Shown in pieces: positions 1 through 9,096 of a stretch of DNA of 64,000 nucleotides. Under the pieces are notes generated by a model. It made no database searches and was not told the DNA's origin. It worked only from the letters and a program-made list of their open reading frames with translations. Source of the DNA: Ruegeria atlantica (GTDB taxonomy: Bacteria > Pseudomonadota > Alphaproteobacteria > Rhodobacterales > Rhodobacteraceae); the NCBI RefSeq assembly GCF_013032505.1, contig NZ_WQCG01000008.1:123208-187207 (forward strand), given 5' to 3'. The position numbers and the translations under genes were made by a program. Every line of letters starts with the position of its first letter. The stretch's first letter is position 1.

Positions 1-531
1 CCCACTGGGAACATCGATTGAAACTAGCCGAACGTTGTTTTTTTGCAGCAAGCTCCTTGCCGGCTCCAGTGTCATAAGTGAAAAGACTCCGTCGAACGGG
101 CGCGTCAGACCAGTTCCGAACAACCCGTCAATTATCAAGTCTGTAGCGGGCGGAATCCGAAACGTATCATCTACCAATGTAGGAGGATCAATTCGTCGAA
201 TATTGACTTGGCCCTTGCTTTCCCATCGCTCGAAATTCGTACGAGCATCGGGCGGCAGCTTTTTCGGGTCCCCATACAGAAAGACCTCGACTTCCCAGCC
301 CCACTCTTTCAACAGCCGCGCAACGACGAACCCATCACCACCATTATTGCCGGGACCGCACAAAACCACGGCAGTGCCAGACGTTTCTGACAGTTCAGGC
401 CACTCCTCGAAAATCGCCTCTACAACGCCGCGACCGGCGCGCTCCATCAGTTCCAGACCGGTCACCTGACCGGACTCAATCGCCGCTGTTTCAATTGCTC
501 GCATCTGCGCCGCTGTCAGCAATTCCGTCAT
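1..531 (-). CDS. nnrE: NAD(P)H-hydrate epimerase, 5' part only (cut by window edge)
   Basis: The first 177 codons of a YjeF_N-domain protein that runs off the left edge. The reverse strand translates from an ATG to MTELLTAAQMRAIE and contains GPGNNGGDGF (residues 59-68), the nucleotide-binding signature of the family, which epimerises damaged R-NAD(P)HX so that the companion dehydratase can repair it. AAGGGA lies 7 bases before the ATG. In many bacteria this domain is fused to the NnrD dehydratase; the missing 3' part would decide that here. It is transcribed away from glnB. Confidence 0.88.
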   Translation of the reverse strand, partial: MTELLTAAQMRAIETAAIESGQVTGLELMERAGRGVVEAIFEEWPELSETSGTAVVLCGPGNNGGDGFVVARLLKEWGWEVEVFLYGDPKKLPPDARTNFERWESKGQVNIRRIDPPTLVDDTFRIPPATDLIIDGLFGTGLTRPFDGVFSLMTLEPARSLLQKNNVRLVSIDVPSG

Positions 532-566
532 CTCAATTCCCTTGGCGATTCAATTTCGCTTATTTT

Positions 567-628
567 TTGTGCAAGTCGATCAAAATTTGACCCACCGCCT
601 AATTTCTCAACACCTTGTGCGGGTCGAT
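567..628. promoter_or_regulatory. Direct repeat TTGTGCRRGTCGAT upstream of glnB
   Basis: TTGTGCAAGTCGAT (567-580) and TTGTGCGGGTCGAT (615-628) differ at two of 14 positions and are 48 bases apart start to start, in the 169-base space between divergent nnrE and glnB. The position suits a control region for glnB-glnA, but I cannot match the repeat to a known binding site and see no clear sigma-54 -24/-12 element. Confidence 0.3.
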
Positions 629-691
629 ATCGTAATCACATTGCCGCCCGAATTTAGACGTGGTCAGTGCCTGACTGACAAGAGTTAATAG

Positions 692-1039
<348 letters not shown>

Positions 1040-1067
1040 CAAACTCAAAGCAGAGGAATATAAAGTT

Positions 1068-2474
1068 ATGAGCAAGGACGCAGTTCTTCAGCTGATCAAA
1101 GACGAGGACGCCGAGTACGTCGACGTTCGCTTCACTGATCCCCGCGGTAAGCTTCAGCACGTCACGCTGATGGCCGATCAGGTTGACGAGGACTTCCTGG
1201 AAGAAGGCTTCATGTTCGACGGTTCGTCCATCGCGGGCTGGAAGTCGATCGAAGCATCGGACATGAAGTTGATGGTCGATACCGACAGCGCCTATGTTGA
1301 TCCGTTCTACGCGGAAAAAACCATCTGTGTGCATTGCTCGGTTGTCGAGCCCGACACCGGCGAAGCCTATGAGCGCGACCCGCGCGGCACCGCCCAAAAA
1401 GCCGAAGCCTACCTGAAAGCATCGGGCATTGGCGATGTTGCATACATGGGTCCTGAGGCCGAATTCTTCCTGTTCGACGATGTCCGTTTCTCGAACAGCA
1501 TCAACAAGGTATCCTACGAAGTTGATGCAACTGACGCGTCGTGGAACACCGACACCGAGTACGAGATGGGCAACATGGGCCACCGTCCGGGCGTCAAGGG
1601 CGGCTACTTCCCGGTCAACCCGATCGACGAAGCGCAGGACCTGCGTTCCGAAATGCTGTCGACCATGAAGCGTCTGGGCATGAAAGTTGACAAGCACCAC
1701 CACGAGGTTGCTTCGTGTCAGCACGAGCTGGGCTTGATCTTTGACAGCCTGACCAAGCAAGCCGACGAACTGCAGAAGTACAAGTACGTCATCCACAACG
1801 TTGCACACGCCTACGGCAAATCGGCCACCTTCATGCCGAAGCCGATCGCAGGTGACAACGGCACCGGTATGCACGTGAACATGTCGATCTGGAAAGACGG
1901 CAAGCCTCTGTTCGCTGGCGACAAATACGCTGATCTGTCTGACGAAGCTCTGTACTTCATCGGCGGCATCCTGAAGCACGCCAAAACGCTGAACGCTTTC
2001 ACCAACCCGGCGACCAACAGCTATAAGCGTCTGATCCCAGGTTTTGAGGCCCCCGTTCTGCGCGCCTACTCGGCTCGTAACCGTTCGGGTTGCGTTCGTA
2101 TTCCGTGGACTGAAAGCCCGAAAGCCAAGCGCGTTGAAGCTCGTTTCCCCGATCCGGCTGCGAACCCCTACCTGGCGTTTGCCGCTCTGCTGATGGCTGG
2201 TCTGGACGGCATCAAGAACAAGATCGATCCGGGCGAAGCCATGGATAAGAACCTGTACGATCTGCCTGCCGAAGAACTGGCCGACATCCCGACCGTTTGC
2301 GGATCGCTGCGTGAGGCTCTGGAAGCTCTGGCATCGGATCACGACTTTCTGCTGCAGGGCGACGTGTTCACCAAGGACCAGATCGACGGCTACATCGCAC
2401 TGAAGATGGAAGAGGTTGAAACCTACGAGCACACCCCACACCCGGTCGAATACGGCATGTACTACAGCTGCTGA
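1068..2474 (+). CDS. glnA: Glutamine synthetase, type I
   Basis: 468 residues. It condenses ammonium and glutamate to glutamine using ATP and forms a cytoplasmic dodecamer. The ATG follows AGAGGA and gives [20 protein letters not shown]; a longer reading frame enters from glnB in another frame and is not the gene. The adenylylation tyrosine is residue 397 in NLYDLP, so activity should be under GlnE/GlnB covalent control. [11 protein letters not shown] and the ATP-binding stretch KSATFMPKP are present. It is co-transcribed with glnB and closed by a hairpin downstream. Confidence 0.98.
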   Translation: MSKDAVLQLIKDEDAEYVDVRFTDPRGKLQHVTLMADQVDEDFLEEGFMFDGSSIAGWKSIEASDMKLMVDTDSAYVDPFYAEKTICVHCSVVEPDTGEAYERDPRGTAQKAEAYLKASGIGDVAYMGPEAEFFLFDDVRFSNSINKVSYEVDATDASWNTDTEYEMGNMGHRPGVKGGYFPVNPIDEAQDLRSEMLSTMKRLGMKVDKHHHEVASCQHELGLIFDSLTKQADELQKYKYVIHNVAHAYGKSATFMPKPIAGDNGTGMHVNMSIWKDGKPLFAGDKYADLSDEALYFIGGILKHAKTLNAFTNPATNSYKRLIPGFEAPVLRAYSARNRSGCVRIPWTESPKAKRVEARFPDPAANPYLAFAALLMAGLDGIKNKIDPGEAMDKNLYDLPAEELADIPTVCGSLREALEALASDHDFLLQGDVFTKDQIDGYIALKMEEVETYEHTPHPVEYGMYYSC

Positions 2475-2496
2475 TCCGGATTTGGGTTTACATTTG

Positions 2497-2530
2497 CAAG
2501 GGCGTCCATTCGGGCGCCCTTGTTTCGTTT
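2497..2530 (+). terminator. Rho-independent terminator of glnBA
   Basis: CAAGGGCG (2497-2504) pairs with CGCCCTTG (2515-2522) around a 10-base loop and is followed by TTTCGTTT. It lies 22 bases after the glnA stop. Confidence 0.75.
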
Positions 2531-2574
2531 GGTATGTTCTTTCACACTCGGGCCAACCGGTTAGGAGAGATCGT

Positions 2575-3219
2575 ATGCTTTCAGACGCCCCCTTCTCACA
2601 ATTCGCGGACTTCGTGACCTCGGCAGACGAACTGGAGCGCATAACTGGCGCACCCCTGCCCCAGATCATGGCCAAAGAGTTATCCGGGCTGGATCAGATG
2701 TGTCGCGACTTCATCGCCAAATCCACATTCTGCCTGATTGCATCGGCCAACCCCGAAGGCCATCTGGACATTTCGCCTCGCGGCGATCCTGAAGGGTTCA
2801 CCAAAGTGCTGTCAGACACTTTGATCGCGTTACCGGATCGACCGGGCAACAAACGCGTGGATACGTTCCACAATGTCCTGTTGGACCCGCGCGTCAGCCT
2901 TATTTTCTTTGTGCCCGGCAAAATGGAAACTCTGCGTCTCCGCGGTTCAGCCCGGATATGTAAAGACCGTGACTTGCTGGACAGCATGGCAATCAACAAC
3001 CGTCCGCCCAAACTGGCCCTGGTCATTCATGTCGAAACGATCTTCGCACATTGCCCCAAATGTGTGATCCGCGCGAACCTTTGGCAGCCAGAGGAATGGC
3101 CGGATTCCTCGGACCTTCCCAATATGAACGCCATGATGGTCAAACACGCCAAAATCAACAAAACACCCGATGAGTGGTTTGAGAGCTTGAAAGGTACTGG
3201 AGAACTGGACCTGTACTAA
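2575..3219 (+). CDS. Pyridoxamine 5'-phosphate oxidase-family FMN protein (MSMEG_1061-like)
   Basis: 214 residues from an ATG preceded by AGGAGA; a longer open frame reaches back into glnA but has no ribosome site. The split-barrel FMN fold is indicated by FCLIASANPEGHLDISPRG (residues about 52-70), RVDTFHNVLLDPRVSLIFFVPG and a C-terminal AHCPKCVIRANLW segment. These features match the PPOX-type flavoproteins of the MSMEG_1061/DR2398 group, whose substrates are mostly unknown. It is not PdxH: the PdxH C-terminal signature is absent. It probably has its own promoter after the glnA terminator. Confidence 0.85.
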   Translation: MLSDAPFSQFADFVTSADELERITGAPLPQIMAKELSGLDQMCRDFIAKSTFCLIASANPEGHLDISPRGDPEGFTKVLSDTLIALPDRPGNKRVDTFHNVLLDPRVSLIFFVPGKMETLRLRGSARICKDRDLLDSMAINNRPPKLALVIHVETIFAHCPKCVIRANLWQPEEWPDSSDLPNMNAMMVKHAKINKTPDEWFESLKGTGELDLY

Positions 3220-3285
3220 CGTCTTTTCGTAGCCGGAAATGCAGCGTACCTTCGCCTTACATATCAAATTGCCCGGGATTTCCTG

Positions 3286-4074
3286 ATGCTTCGCTTTGCC
3301 ATTTTGTTTGCCTTGCTACTCCCAGCGGCTGCGTCCGCAGCGCCTTGCGGCAATACCAGTAGCGGCTTTGAGGCATGGAAAAAGGACTTTGCCAGACAAG
3401 CCAAACGCTCCGGCGTCAAAAAGAAGGGTCTGCAGGCGCTGGCACAAACGCAGTACGCAACACGCACGATCGCGGCGGACCGCAATCAGAAAAGCTTTAA
3501 ATATTCCCTAGACAAATTCATGCGCGTACGCGGGGCGGACACCATCGTGGCGCAGGGGCGCAAACGCAAAGCACGCAACCCGCAGTTCTATGCGGCGCTG
3601 GAACGTCAATACGGTGTGCCGGCGGGAGTGCTGATCGCCATTCATGGCATGGAGACCGGTTTTGGTAACTTCATGGGCGACAGTCAGGTTGTTTCCGCAA
3701 TCACAACACTGGCCTATGACTGTCGGAGGTCCGAGTTTTTCATTCCACATGCGATCGGGGCGCTGAAACTGGTCGATCAAGGCAGCATTACGACCGCGAC
3801 AAAAGGGGCAAAACATGGCGAACTTGGACACACCCAGTTCCTGCCAGGCAATGCCCTGCAATACGGGGTCGATGCGACCGGCGACGGCCGCGTCGACTTT
3901 TACAACATGACCGATGCGCTGGCCTCGACCGCCAATTTTCTGCGTAAGAAAGGCTGGAAACCGGGTCGCGGCTATCAACAGGGTCAGCCGAACTTTGCGG
4001 TGATTCAACAGTGGAATGCCGCCTCGGTTTACCAACAATCCATCGCAATTATGGCTGCCCGAATCGACGGCTGA
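3286..4074 (+). CDS. Secreted lytic murein transglycosylase (MltB/SLT_2 type)
   Basis: 262 residues with a signal peptide (about 1-19, ending ASA). The catalytic glutamate is E123 in GMETGFGNFMG, equivalent to the ES.FG motif of family 103 transglycosylases. Further family blocks are HGELGHTQFLP and ASTANFLRKKGW. It should cleave peptidoglycan in the periplasm with 1,6-anhydro-muramyl formation. There is no lipobox and no C-terminal peptidoglycan-binding domain, so it is the short soluble form. Confidence 0.9.
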   Translation: MLRFAILFALLLPAAASAAPCGNTSSGFEAWKKDFARQAKRSGVKKKGLQALAQTQYATRTIAADRNQKSFKYSLDKFMRVRGADTIVAQGRKRKARNPQFYAALERQYGVPAGVLIAIHGMETGFGNFMGDSQVVSAITTLAYDCRRSEFFIPHAIGALKLVDQGSITTATKGAKHGELGHTQFLPGNALQYGVDATGDGRVDFYNMTDALASTANFLRKKGWKPGRGYQQGQPNFAVIQQWNAASVYQQSIAIMAARIDG

Positions 4075-4273
4075 GGCTGGCGATGAATTCGGGCTTTTAC
4101 ACCCGATTTCGGCCACATTGTCGCCACAGACATTTAAAAGCCCCTAAAATGCCTTGGTTTCCATAGCGTAATCAATCCGCACGATTTCTCATTTTTTTCC
4201 ATTTTCGCCCAAATCTGCCCCAGATCGCTTGTTAGATTGTTTCCAAAGACAGGATGCGACAAAGGACAGCGCA

Positions 4274-5185
4274 GTGACTCCGAAGCACAGCTATCACGGT
4301 GGTCTGCAATTCAACGGTAAGACCGAAGACGCGATCGAGCGGTTCAGCGATATCGTTGACAAGACCCTTGCGGACTATGGCCACCTGGTCGAGCGTAAGT
4401 CCCTGTTGAACAGCACCGAAGCCAGTATTGTTTCCAGTCAGTATCTGGTGCGGTTGACCTTGGATACCAAAATGGCCGAGACCGAGGACCGGTTCGAACG
4501 CCTCAACCGTGCCGCTGGTTTAAAAACGATCCAGAAACCGGTGGTCACGATGCCGAAAAACCGGCTGACGATCACTGTGACCCCAGTTTCCCCCCTGCTG
4601 GATGACAGCGAAGTCTCAGAGCTTATGCTGGTCGTGATCCTTTACAGAATGGTCGACGTCTGCGCGACACAGCGGGTGGAATGGTTGTCGCCAAATACCG
4701 TTTTGACCATTGAACAATTCATGAGCGCATTTGACACGCTGGCCCCAAGCAAGCCGCGTGACAGAAAGCAGATTTTCGAGGCAGTGACAGGCCCGTTTGC
4801 CGGACTGAATGTCACTGACGCAGAAGACCTGGATGAGCCAGAAAAAAAGGCACTGCCCCCAGTAGCCCGGCCGATCCAGCTGTCGGATGAGCAGTTGCTC
4901 AGCATCGCTTTTCGGACAGAACCTATCGAGCAGCCTACCGATCGGGACGACACGCCCCCCCTCGTCCACGAACGACCCAGTGATATCCTCCGGCTTAGCA
5001 GTTGGGGATTAACGGGTGCCGTGGCAAGCGTGTCGGTCCCGATTGCGGCCTCCTTGGCCGCTGTTAACCTGATCAGGGGTGAAGACTTCCGCCTGAATAC
5101 TCAGGTGCTGGCGTATACGGTCGCAATCTCCGCTCTCAGCACAAGCGGAGCACTTGCGGACGTCGCCAGCGCACTGGGCATGTAG
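4274..5185 (+). CDS. Conserved hypothetical protein with C-terminal membrane segments
   Basis: Not recognised. 303 residues if it starts at GTG 4274, which has AAAGGA seven bases upstream; an in-frame TTG at 4229 is the alternative. Residues 1-200 are soluble, mixed alpha/beta-looking and charged; an acidic, proline-rich linker follows (about 180-235). Two hydrophobic stretches (about 243-268 and 277-300) near the end could be a membrane hairpin, which would leave the N-terminal part cytoplasmic. It is monocistronic, with a strong terminator 28 bases downstream. Confidence 0.7.
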   Translation: MTPKHSYHGGLQFNGKTEDAIERFSDIVDKTLADYGHLVERKSLLNSTEASIVSSQYLVRLTLDTKMAETEDRFERLNRAAGLKTIQKPVVTMPKNRLTITVTPVSPLLDDSEVSELMLVVILYRMVDVCATQRVEWLSPNTVLTIEQFMSAFDTLAPSKPRDRKQIFEAVTGPFAGLNVTDAEDLDEPEKKALPPVARPIQLSDEQLLSIAFRTEPIEQPTDRDDTPPLVHERPSDILRLSSWGLTGAVASVSVPIAASLAAVNLIRGEDFRLNTQVLAYTVAISALSTSGALADVASALGM

Positions 5186-5213
5186 CCCGGTTTGAAATGA
5201 CCCTCCTTGGAGG

Positions 5214-5235
5214 CCCCGCCATCAGGCGGGGTTTT
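5214..5235 (+). terminator. Strong short-loop terminator
   Basis: CCCCGCC (5214-5220), loop ATCA, GGCGGGG (5225-5231), then TTTT. It ends the rightward gene upstream. Its loop contains the reverse-strand TGA of the convergent DUF3445 gene, so the last codons of that gene are part of the hairpin. Confidence 0.85.
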
Positions 5236-5965
5236 CCATTTTACGTAACTGGTCTTCTGCCAACACATATGTGTGGATCGAGAATACCACGGCCTCCGTT
5301 TTAGGCAGGCGCAACAACGTCTGTCGCTCGCTACGCAGGAACCGCGCTGTCCCCCGATCCTGAGGATCCCGTCGGTCGTTGGCACTGCGTGGTTGATGAA
5401 GCTCGGCGTCCTGATACCACAGTGCGTTGAACCGCCACAGTGGGCGCCCCGGCTGTATTCCGTCAAACAACCGCTGGACCCGTCGGGCGATATTGGCGTC
5501 ATAGCTGTCGACAGGCACATGAATGTCGATCAGAGGCCGCATAAACTTCTCGGACAAGCGCCAACTGGCCGGAAAACAAAGGATGGCCGCGGTCAGAACG
5601 TGTTCATCCCCATGTTTTTGCAGGATGCAAAAATCTTCCTGTACCAACCGGCACAACGTGTCCAACGGCTGTGAGTGATCGACCGGAACTTTCTGCCTGT
5701 CAGGGCGGATGACGTGATCTGTACACTCTGGATAAACACGGCTCAGCACCAGCTCCAACAACTCCTGTGCGGCCGGTAAAGCGCTAGGATCCATCGACAT
5801 AATATCCGCACGGCAGCCAGCCAAAAGCTCTTCACGCCTTTGCATTTGGGCAGCGAAGGCATCGTCGCAGTGCAACCAGTTATCCATATTGGCCGGCTGA
5901 ACGCCGGGCAACGGGCGTCTTGCCAGCGGGTCATAAGGGATTGAAGTCTGCAGAATAGTGGTCAT
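5222..5965 (-). CDS. DUF3445 protein (heme-dependent oxidative N-demethylase type)
   Basis: 247 residues beginning MTTILQTSIPYDP. The pattern LCRLVQEDFCILQ (near residue 105), AAILCFPASWRLSEK and HVPVDSYDANIARRVQRLF is characteristic of DUF3445. Members of this family are heme enzymes acting in oxidative N-demethylation, including a subunit of dimethylamine monooxygenase; that link is from family knowledge. The other dimethylamine monooxygenase subunits are not in this window, so the substrate here is open. It is divergent from dddP with 123 bases between, and shares its 3' end with a terminator. Confidence 0.82.
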   Translation of the reverse strand: MTTILQTSIPYDPLARRPLPGVQPANMDNWLHCDDAFAAQMQRREELLAGCRADIMSMDPSALPAAQELLELVLSRVYPECTDHVIRPDRQKVPVDHSQPLDTLCRLVQEDFCILQKHGDEHVLTAAILCFPASWRLSEKFMRPLIDIHVPVDSYDANIARRVQRLFDGIQPGRPLWRFNALWYQDAELHQPRSANDRRDPQDRGTARFLRSERQTLLRLPKTEAVVFSIHTYVLAEDQLRKMENPA

Positions 5966-6088
5966 GAACTTGACGTATCACCACAAAATTCGCTTGTCGG
6001 TCAAAAAGCGACGAACGCGCCGTCGCAAACTTTCAAGACGGATGTCTATTGATTCTCCACGCTCAAAAAATAGGCAGGGAGACCCACC

Positions 6089-7432
6089 ATGAACCGGCAC
6101 TACCGCGACACCCGCAAGATCGACCCGACCAAAGGTGCGACCCTTGGGGATGGCACCCCGAACGCAAATGATCGGATCGAGATCGGCCCGACGCAGCTTG
6201 CGTTCTCCGAATGGGAAGCGGCTGGCCTATCTCTGCCTGATCTGGCGCGGATGCGCGAACACCGGTGGAAAAGACTGACAAAAGCCGTTGTCGACCGCGG
6301 TTATGGCGGGCTGTTGATGTTCGACCCGTTGAATATCCGCTATGCCACTGACAGCACCAATATGCAGCTCTGGAACACGCACAACCCATTCCGCGCGGTC
6401 TTGTTGTGCGCAGACGGGTATATGGTGATTTGGGATTACAAGAATTCTCCGTTCCTTTCCACGTTCAACCCTCTGGTGCGGGAACAGCGGTCCGGCGCTG
6501 ACCTGTTCTATTTCGACCGGGGCGATAAGGTGGATGTAGCCGCAGATGTGTTTTCAAACGAGGTGCGCGTTCTAATTGACGAACACAGCGGCGGCAACAA
6601 GCGCCTTGCCGTAGACAAGATCATGCTGCACGGACTGCGCGCGCTAGAAGCGCAGGGGTTCGAGATCATGGAGGGTGAGGAGGTCACCGAAAAGACCCGA
6701 GCCATCAAAGGTCCTGACGAAATTCTGGCCATGCGCTGCGCCAACCATGCCTGCGAAACCGCCGTAGCGGAAATGGAGAAGTTCGCGCGCGCCAATGTAG
6801 GCGACGGCAAAACCTCGGAAGACGATATCTGGGCGGTCCTGCATGCCGAAAACATCCGTCGCGGTGGTGAATGGATCGAAACCCGCCTGCTGGCCTCGGG
6901 CCAGCGAACAAACCCGTGGTTTCAGGAATGCGGCCCCCGGATCACGCAACAGAACGAGATCATCGCTTTTGACACCGACCTTATCGGTTCATACGGCATC
7001 TGTATTGATATCTCTCGCACATGGTGGATCGGCGACGAAAGGCCCCGGCCTGACATGATCTACGCTATGCAGCACGCTCATGAGCACATTATGACCAACA
7101 TGGAGATGCTGAAACCCGGCGTGATGATCCCCGAACTGACGGCCAACGCACACAAGCTGGACGATAAGTTCCAGGCTCAGAAATATGGATGCCTGATGCA
7201 TGGTGTCGGCTTGTGCGATGAATGGCCTCTGGTCGCTTACCCGGACAAGGCGGTGGCCGACTCATACGACTATCCGTTAGAGCCCGGCATGGTCCTGTGT
7301 GTCGAGGCGGCTGTTGGTGAGGTTGGCGGCGATTTCTCAATCAAGCTGGAAGACCAGGTTCTGATCACCGAAGACGGGTATGAGAACCTGACCACCTATC
7401 CCTTTGATCCGCAACTCATGGGACTGAGCTGA
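6089..7432 (+). CDS. dddP: DMSP lyase of the M24 metallopeptidase fold
   Basis: 447 residues. DddP cleaves dimethylsulfoniopropionate to dimethyl sulfide and acrylate. The fold is that of M24 peptidases (creatinase/prolidase), but the sequence is that of DddP: all six iron ligands described for the enzyme are at their published positions, D295 and D297 (FDTD), D307, H371, E406 and E421. The N-terminal half, for example RYATDSTNMQLW and NSPFLSTFNPLV, is also characteristic. AGGGAG lies 7 bases before the ATG. It is a single gene; no DMSP transporter or acrylate genes (prpE, acuI) adjoin it. Confidence 0.95.
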   Translation: MNRHYRDTRKIDPTKGATLGDGTPNANDRIEIGPTQLAFSEWEAAGLSLPDLARMREHRWKRLTKAVVDRGYGGLLMFDPLNIRYATDSTNMQLWNTHNPFRAVLLCADGYMVIWDYKNSPFLSTFNPLVREQRSGADLFYFDRGDKVDVAADVFSNEVRVLIDEHSGGNKRLAVDKIMLHGLRALEAQGFEIMEGEEVTEKTRAIKGPDEILAMRCANHACETAVAEMEKFARANVGDGKTSEDDIWAVLHAENIRRGGEWIETRLLASGQRTNPWFQECGPRITQQNEIIAFDTDLIGSYGICIDISRTWWIGDERPRPDMIYAMQHAHEHIMTNMEMLKPGVMIPELTANAHKLDDKFQAQKYGCLMHGVGLCDEWPLVAYPDKAVADSYDYPLEPGMVLCVEAAVGEVGGDFSIKLEDQVLITEDGYENLTTYPFDPQLMGLS

Positions 7433-7436
7433 CGTT

Positions 7437-7631
7437 TCAGTTCGACCAATGCGACCGCATGACATTGCCGTGCCAGTCTTCGGACACGGGTTCAGTAACT
7501 TGTGCCTCGGTATAGGTCACAGACGGTATGGATTGCCCAATTGCAAATCCGATCACCCCGGTCAGAGCAATCACGGCCAATATGTCCGGGCGTAGAACCA
7601 CGCCCCTTGGATCGGATGCGGTATGTGCCAT
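7437..7631 (-). CDS. Small single-helix membrane protein, unknown
   Basis: 64 residues, with CAGGAG upstream of the ATG. One hydrophobic helix (about residues 17-36, ILAVIALTGVIGFAIGQSI) follows a short polar N-terminus; the tail after it is short and polar. It is convergent with dddP, with 4 bases between the stops. No family is recognised. The good ribosome site and the clean helix argue for a real gene. Confidence 0.6.
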   Translation of the reverse strand: MAHTASDPRGVVLRPDILAVIALTGVIGFAIGQSIPSVTYTEAQVTEPVSEDWHGNVMRSHWSN

Positions 7632-7680
7632 TTGAAACTCCTGGGTTGAACGTTTCTGATGGCTGTAAGATGGGGCAGAG

Positions 7681-7740
7681 CATTAAATTAGTAAAACGAA
7701 TATTTATTAATCTATACATCACATAAATTGATTTATTTAT
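7681..7740. promoter_or_regulatory. AT-rich divergent control region
   Basis: About 60 bases made almost wholly of A and T (TATTTATTAA, ATTTATTTAT) in an otherwise GC-rich window, between the small membrane protein gene (leftward) and the hydrolase-OsmC gene (rightward). It probably holds promoters or a nucleoid-protein site; no exact -35/-10 pair is convincing. Confidence 0.35.
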
Positions 7741-7872
7741 CTCACATCGCAAACAAAGATTTGCGCGTAATCTATTCACCCCACTCACCTTCCCGTGACG
7801 CTTCTTACAATGGGGTTGAGCAGCCAGTCAGTAGCACACACTATTAGTCATCCCGACGAACAAGGAACTGCC

Positions 7873-9087
7873 ATGCCCACCGAACGCATTACTTTTGCCG
7901 GTCACGACGGCAACCAATTGGCCGCGCGCCTGGATCTTCCGGACGGACCGGTTCTGGCGACAGCGCTGTTTGCGCATTGTTTCACCTGTTCCAAGGACAT
8001 CCCTGCTGCGCGACGGATTGCGGCACGGCTTGCAGCGATGGGCATCGCCGTACTGCGATTTGACTTCACTGGTCTGGGCCATTCCGGCGGCGAATTTGCT
8101 AACACAACCTTCACCTCCAATGTCGAAGACCTGATCGCAGCGTCGCACTATCTGGCGGGTCGCAACATGGCGCCGGCACTGCTCATCGGTCATTCGCTGG
8201 GCGGTGCGGCTGTGTTACGTGCCCGGGCTGGCATTCCCAGCGTCAAGGCCGTGGTCACGCTGGGTGCGCCTGCAGATCCCGGCCATGTCGCTCATCACTT
8301 TGAAGACGCGTTACCAGAGATCACGCAGGCCGGAGCGGCGGATGTGATGCTGGGCGGGCGTCCGTTCCGCATTGGCAAGGCGTTTGTGGATGATATTTCC
8401 GAAACGGCCTTGATGCCCGCTATCGCGGACCTGAAGGCGGCCTTGCTGATCTTGCACGCACCAAGAGATGAAACCGTAAGTATCGACAACGCCAGCACAA
8501 TCTTCTTGGCGGCCAAACATCCCAAGAGCTTTGTTACCCTTGACGATGCCGACCACTTGATTACCCGCGCATCCGACGCGGAATACGCGGCTGACGTAAT
8601 TTCAGCATGGGTTACGCGTTACGTCAGGCTCTGCCCACCTGCTCCACCACCGGGTGCGCCCGAAGGTGTTGTTCGCGTGACTGAGGCAGATCCGGAAGGG
8701 TTCCTGCAGGATATCCAGTCCGGTCCCCGGCACCACGCAGTTGCGGACGAGCCCGCCTCGTATGGCGGCACCGACCGTGGCATGTCGCCCTACGGATTCG
8801 TGTCCTCGGGTCTGGGGGCCTGCACGTCGATGACTATTCGCATGTATGCACGGCGCAAGCGCTGGCCCCTCAAAAACATCACGGTCGATGTGTGCCACAA
8901 CAAGGTGCACGCGCAGGACGCAGGGCTGGCCAGCGAAGGCAAGGTAGATCAGTTTCGTCGCAAGATCCGCCTTGAAGGTCCTTTGACCGCCGAGCAGCGC
9001 ACAAGACTGCTCGAAATCGCAGACAAATGCCCGGTGCACAGAACCCTGGAAGGGTCAGCCCAGATCACAACCGTGCTGCTGGACTGA
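7873..9087 (+). CDS. Fused alpha/beta hydrolase - OsmC-family peroxide reductase
   Basis: 404 residues from an ATG preceded by AAGGAA; the open frame extends upstream without a ribosome site. Residues 1-255 are an alpha/beta hydrolase with nucleophile S108 in GHSLGG and FDFTGLGHSGG. Residues about 270-404 are an OsmC domain with its two redox cysteines, one in GLGACTSM and one in DKCPVHRTL. OsmC proteins reduce organic hydroperoxides; the hydrolase half may release or handle the lipid substrate. This two-domain architecture is known in proteobacteria. It is cytoplasmic and monocistronic. Confidence 0.9.
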   Translation: MPTERITFAGHDGNQLAARLDLPDGPVLATALFAHCFTCSKDIPAARRIAARLAAMGIAVLRFDFTGLGHSGGEFANTTFTSNVEDLIAASHYLAGRNMAPALLIGHSLGGAAVLRARAGIPSVKAVVTLGAPADPGHVAHHFEDALPEITQAGAADVMLGGRPFRIGKAFVDDISETALMPAIADLKAALLILHAPRDETVSIDNASTIFLAAKHPKSFVTLDDADHLITRASDAEYAADVISAWVTRYVRLCPPAPPPGAPEGVVRVTEADPEGFLQDIQSGPRHHAVADEPASYGGTDRGMSPYGFVSSGLGACTSMTIRMYARRKRWPLKNITVDVCHNKVHAQDAGLASEGKVDQFRRKIRLEGPLTAEQRTRLLEIADKCPVHRTLEGSAQITTVLLD

Positions 9088-9096
9088 CGCTCGCGC

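Noticed and set aside
611..660. Sigma-54 promoter for glnB
   Set aside because: No TGGCAC-N5-TTGC-like pair with the right spacing is visible.
6089..7432. Ordinary Xaa-Pro aminopeptidase or creatinase
   Set aside because: The fold is shared, but the metal ligands at DddP positions and the DddP-specific N-terminal half point to the DMSP lyase.
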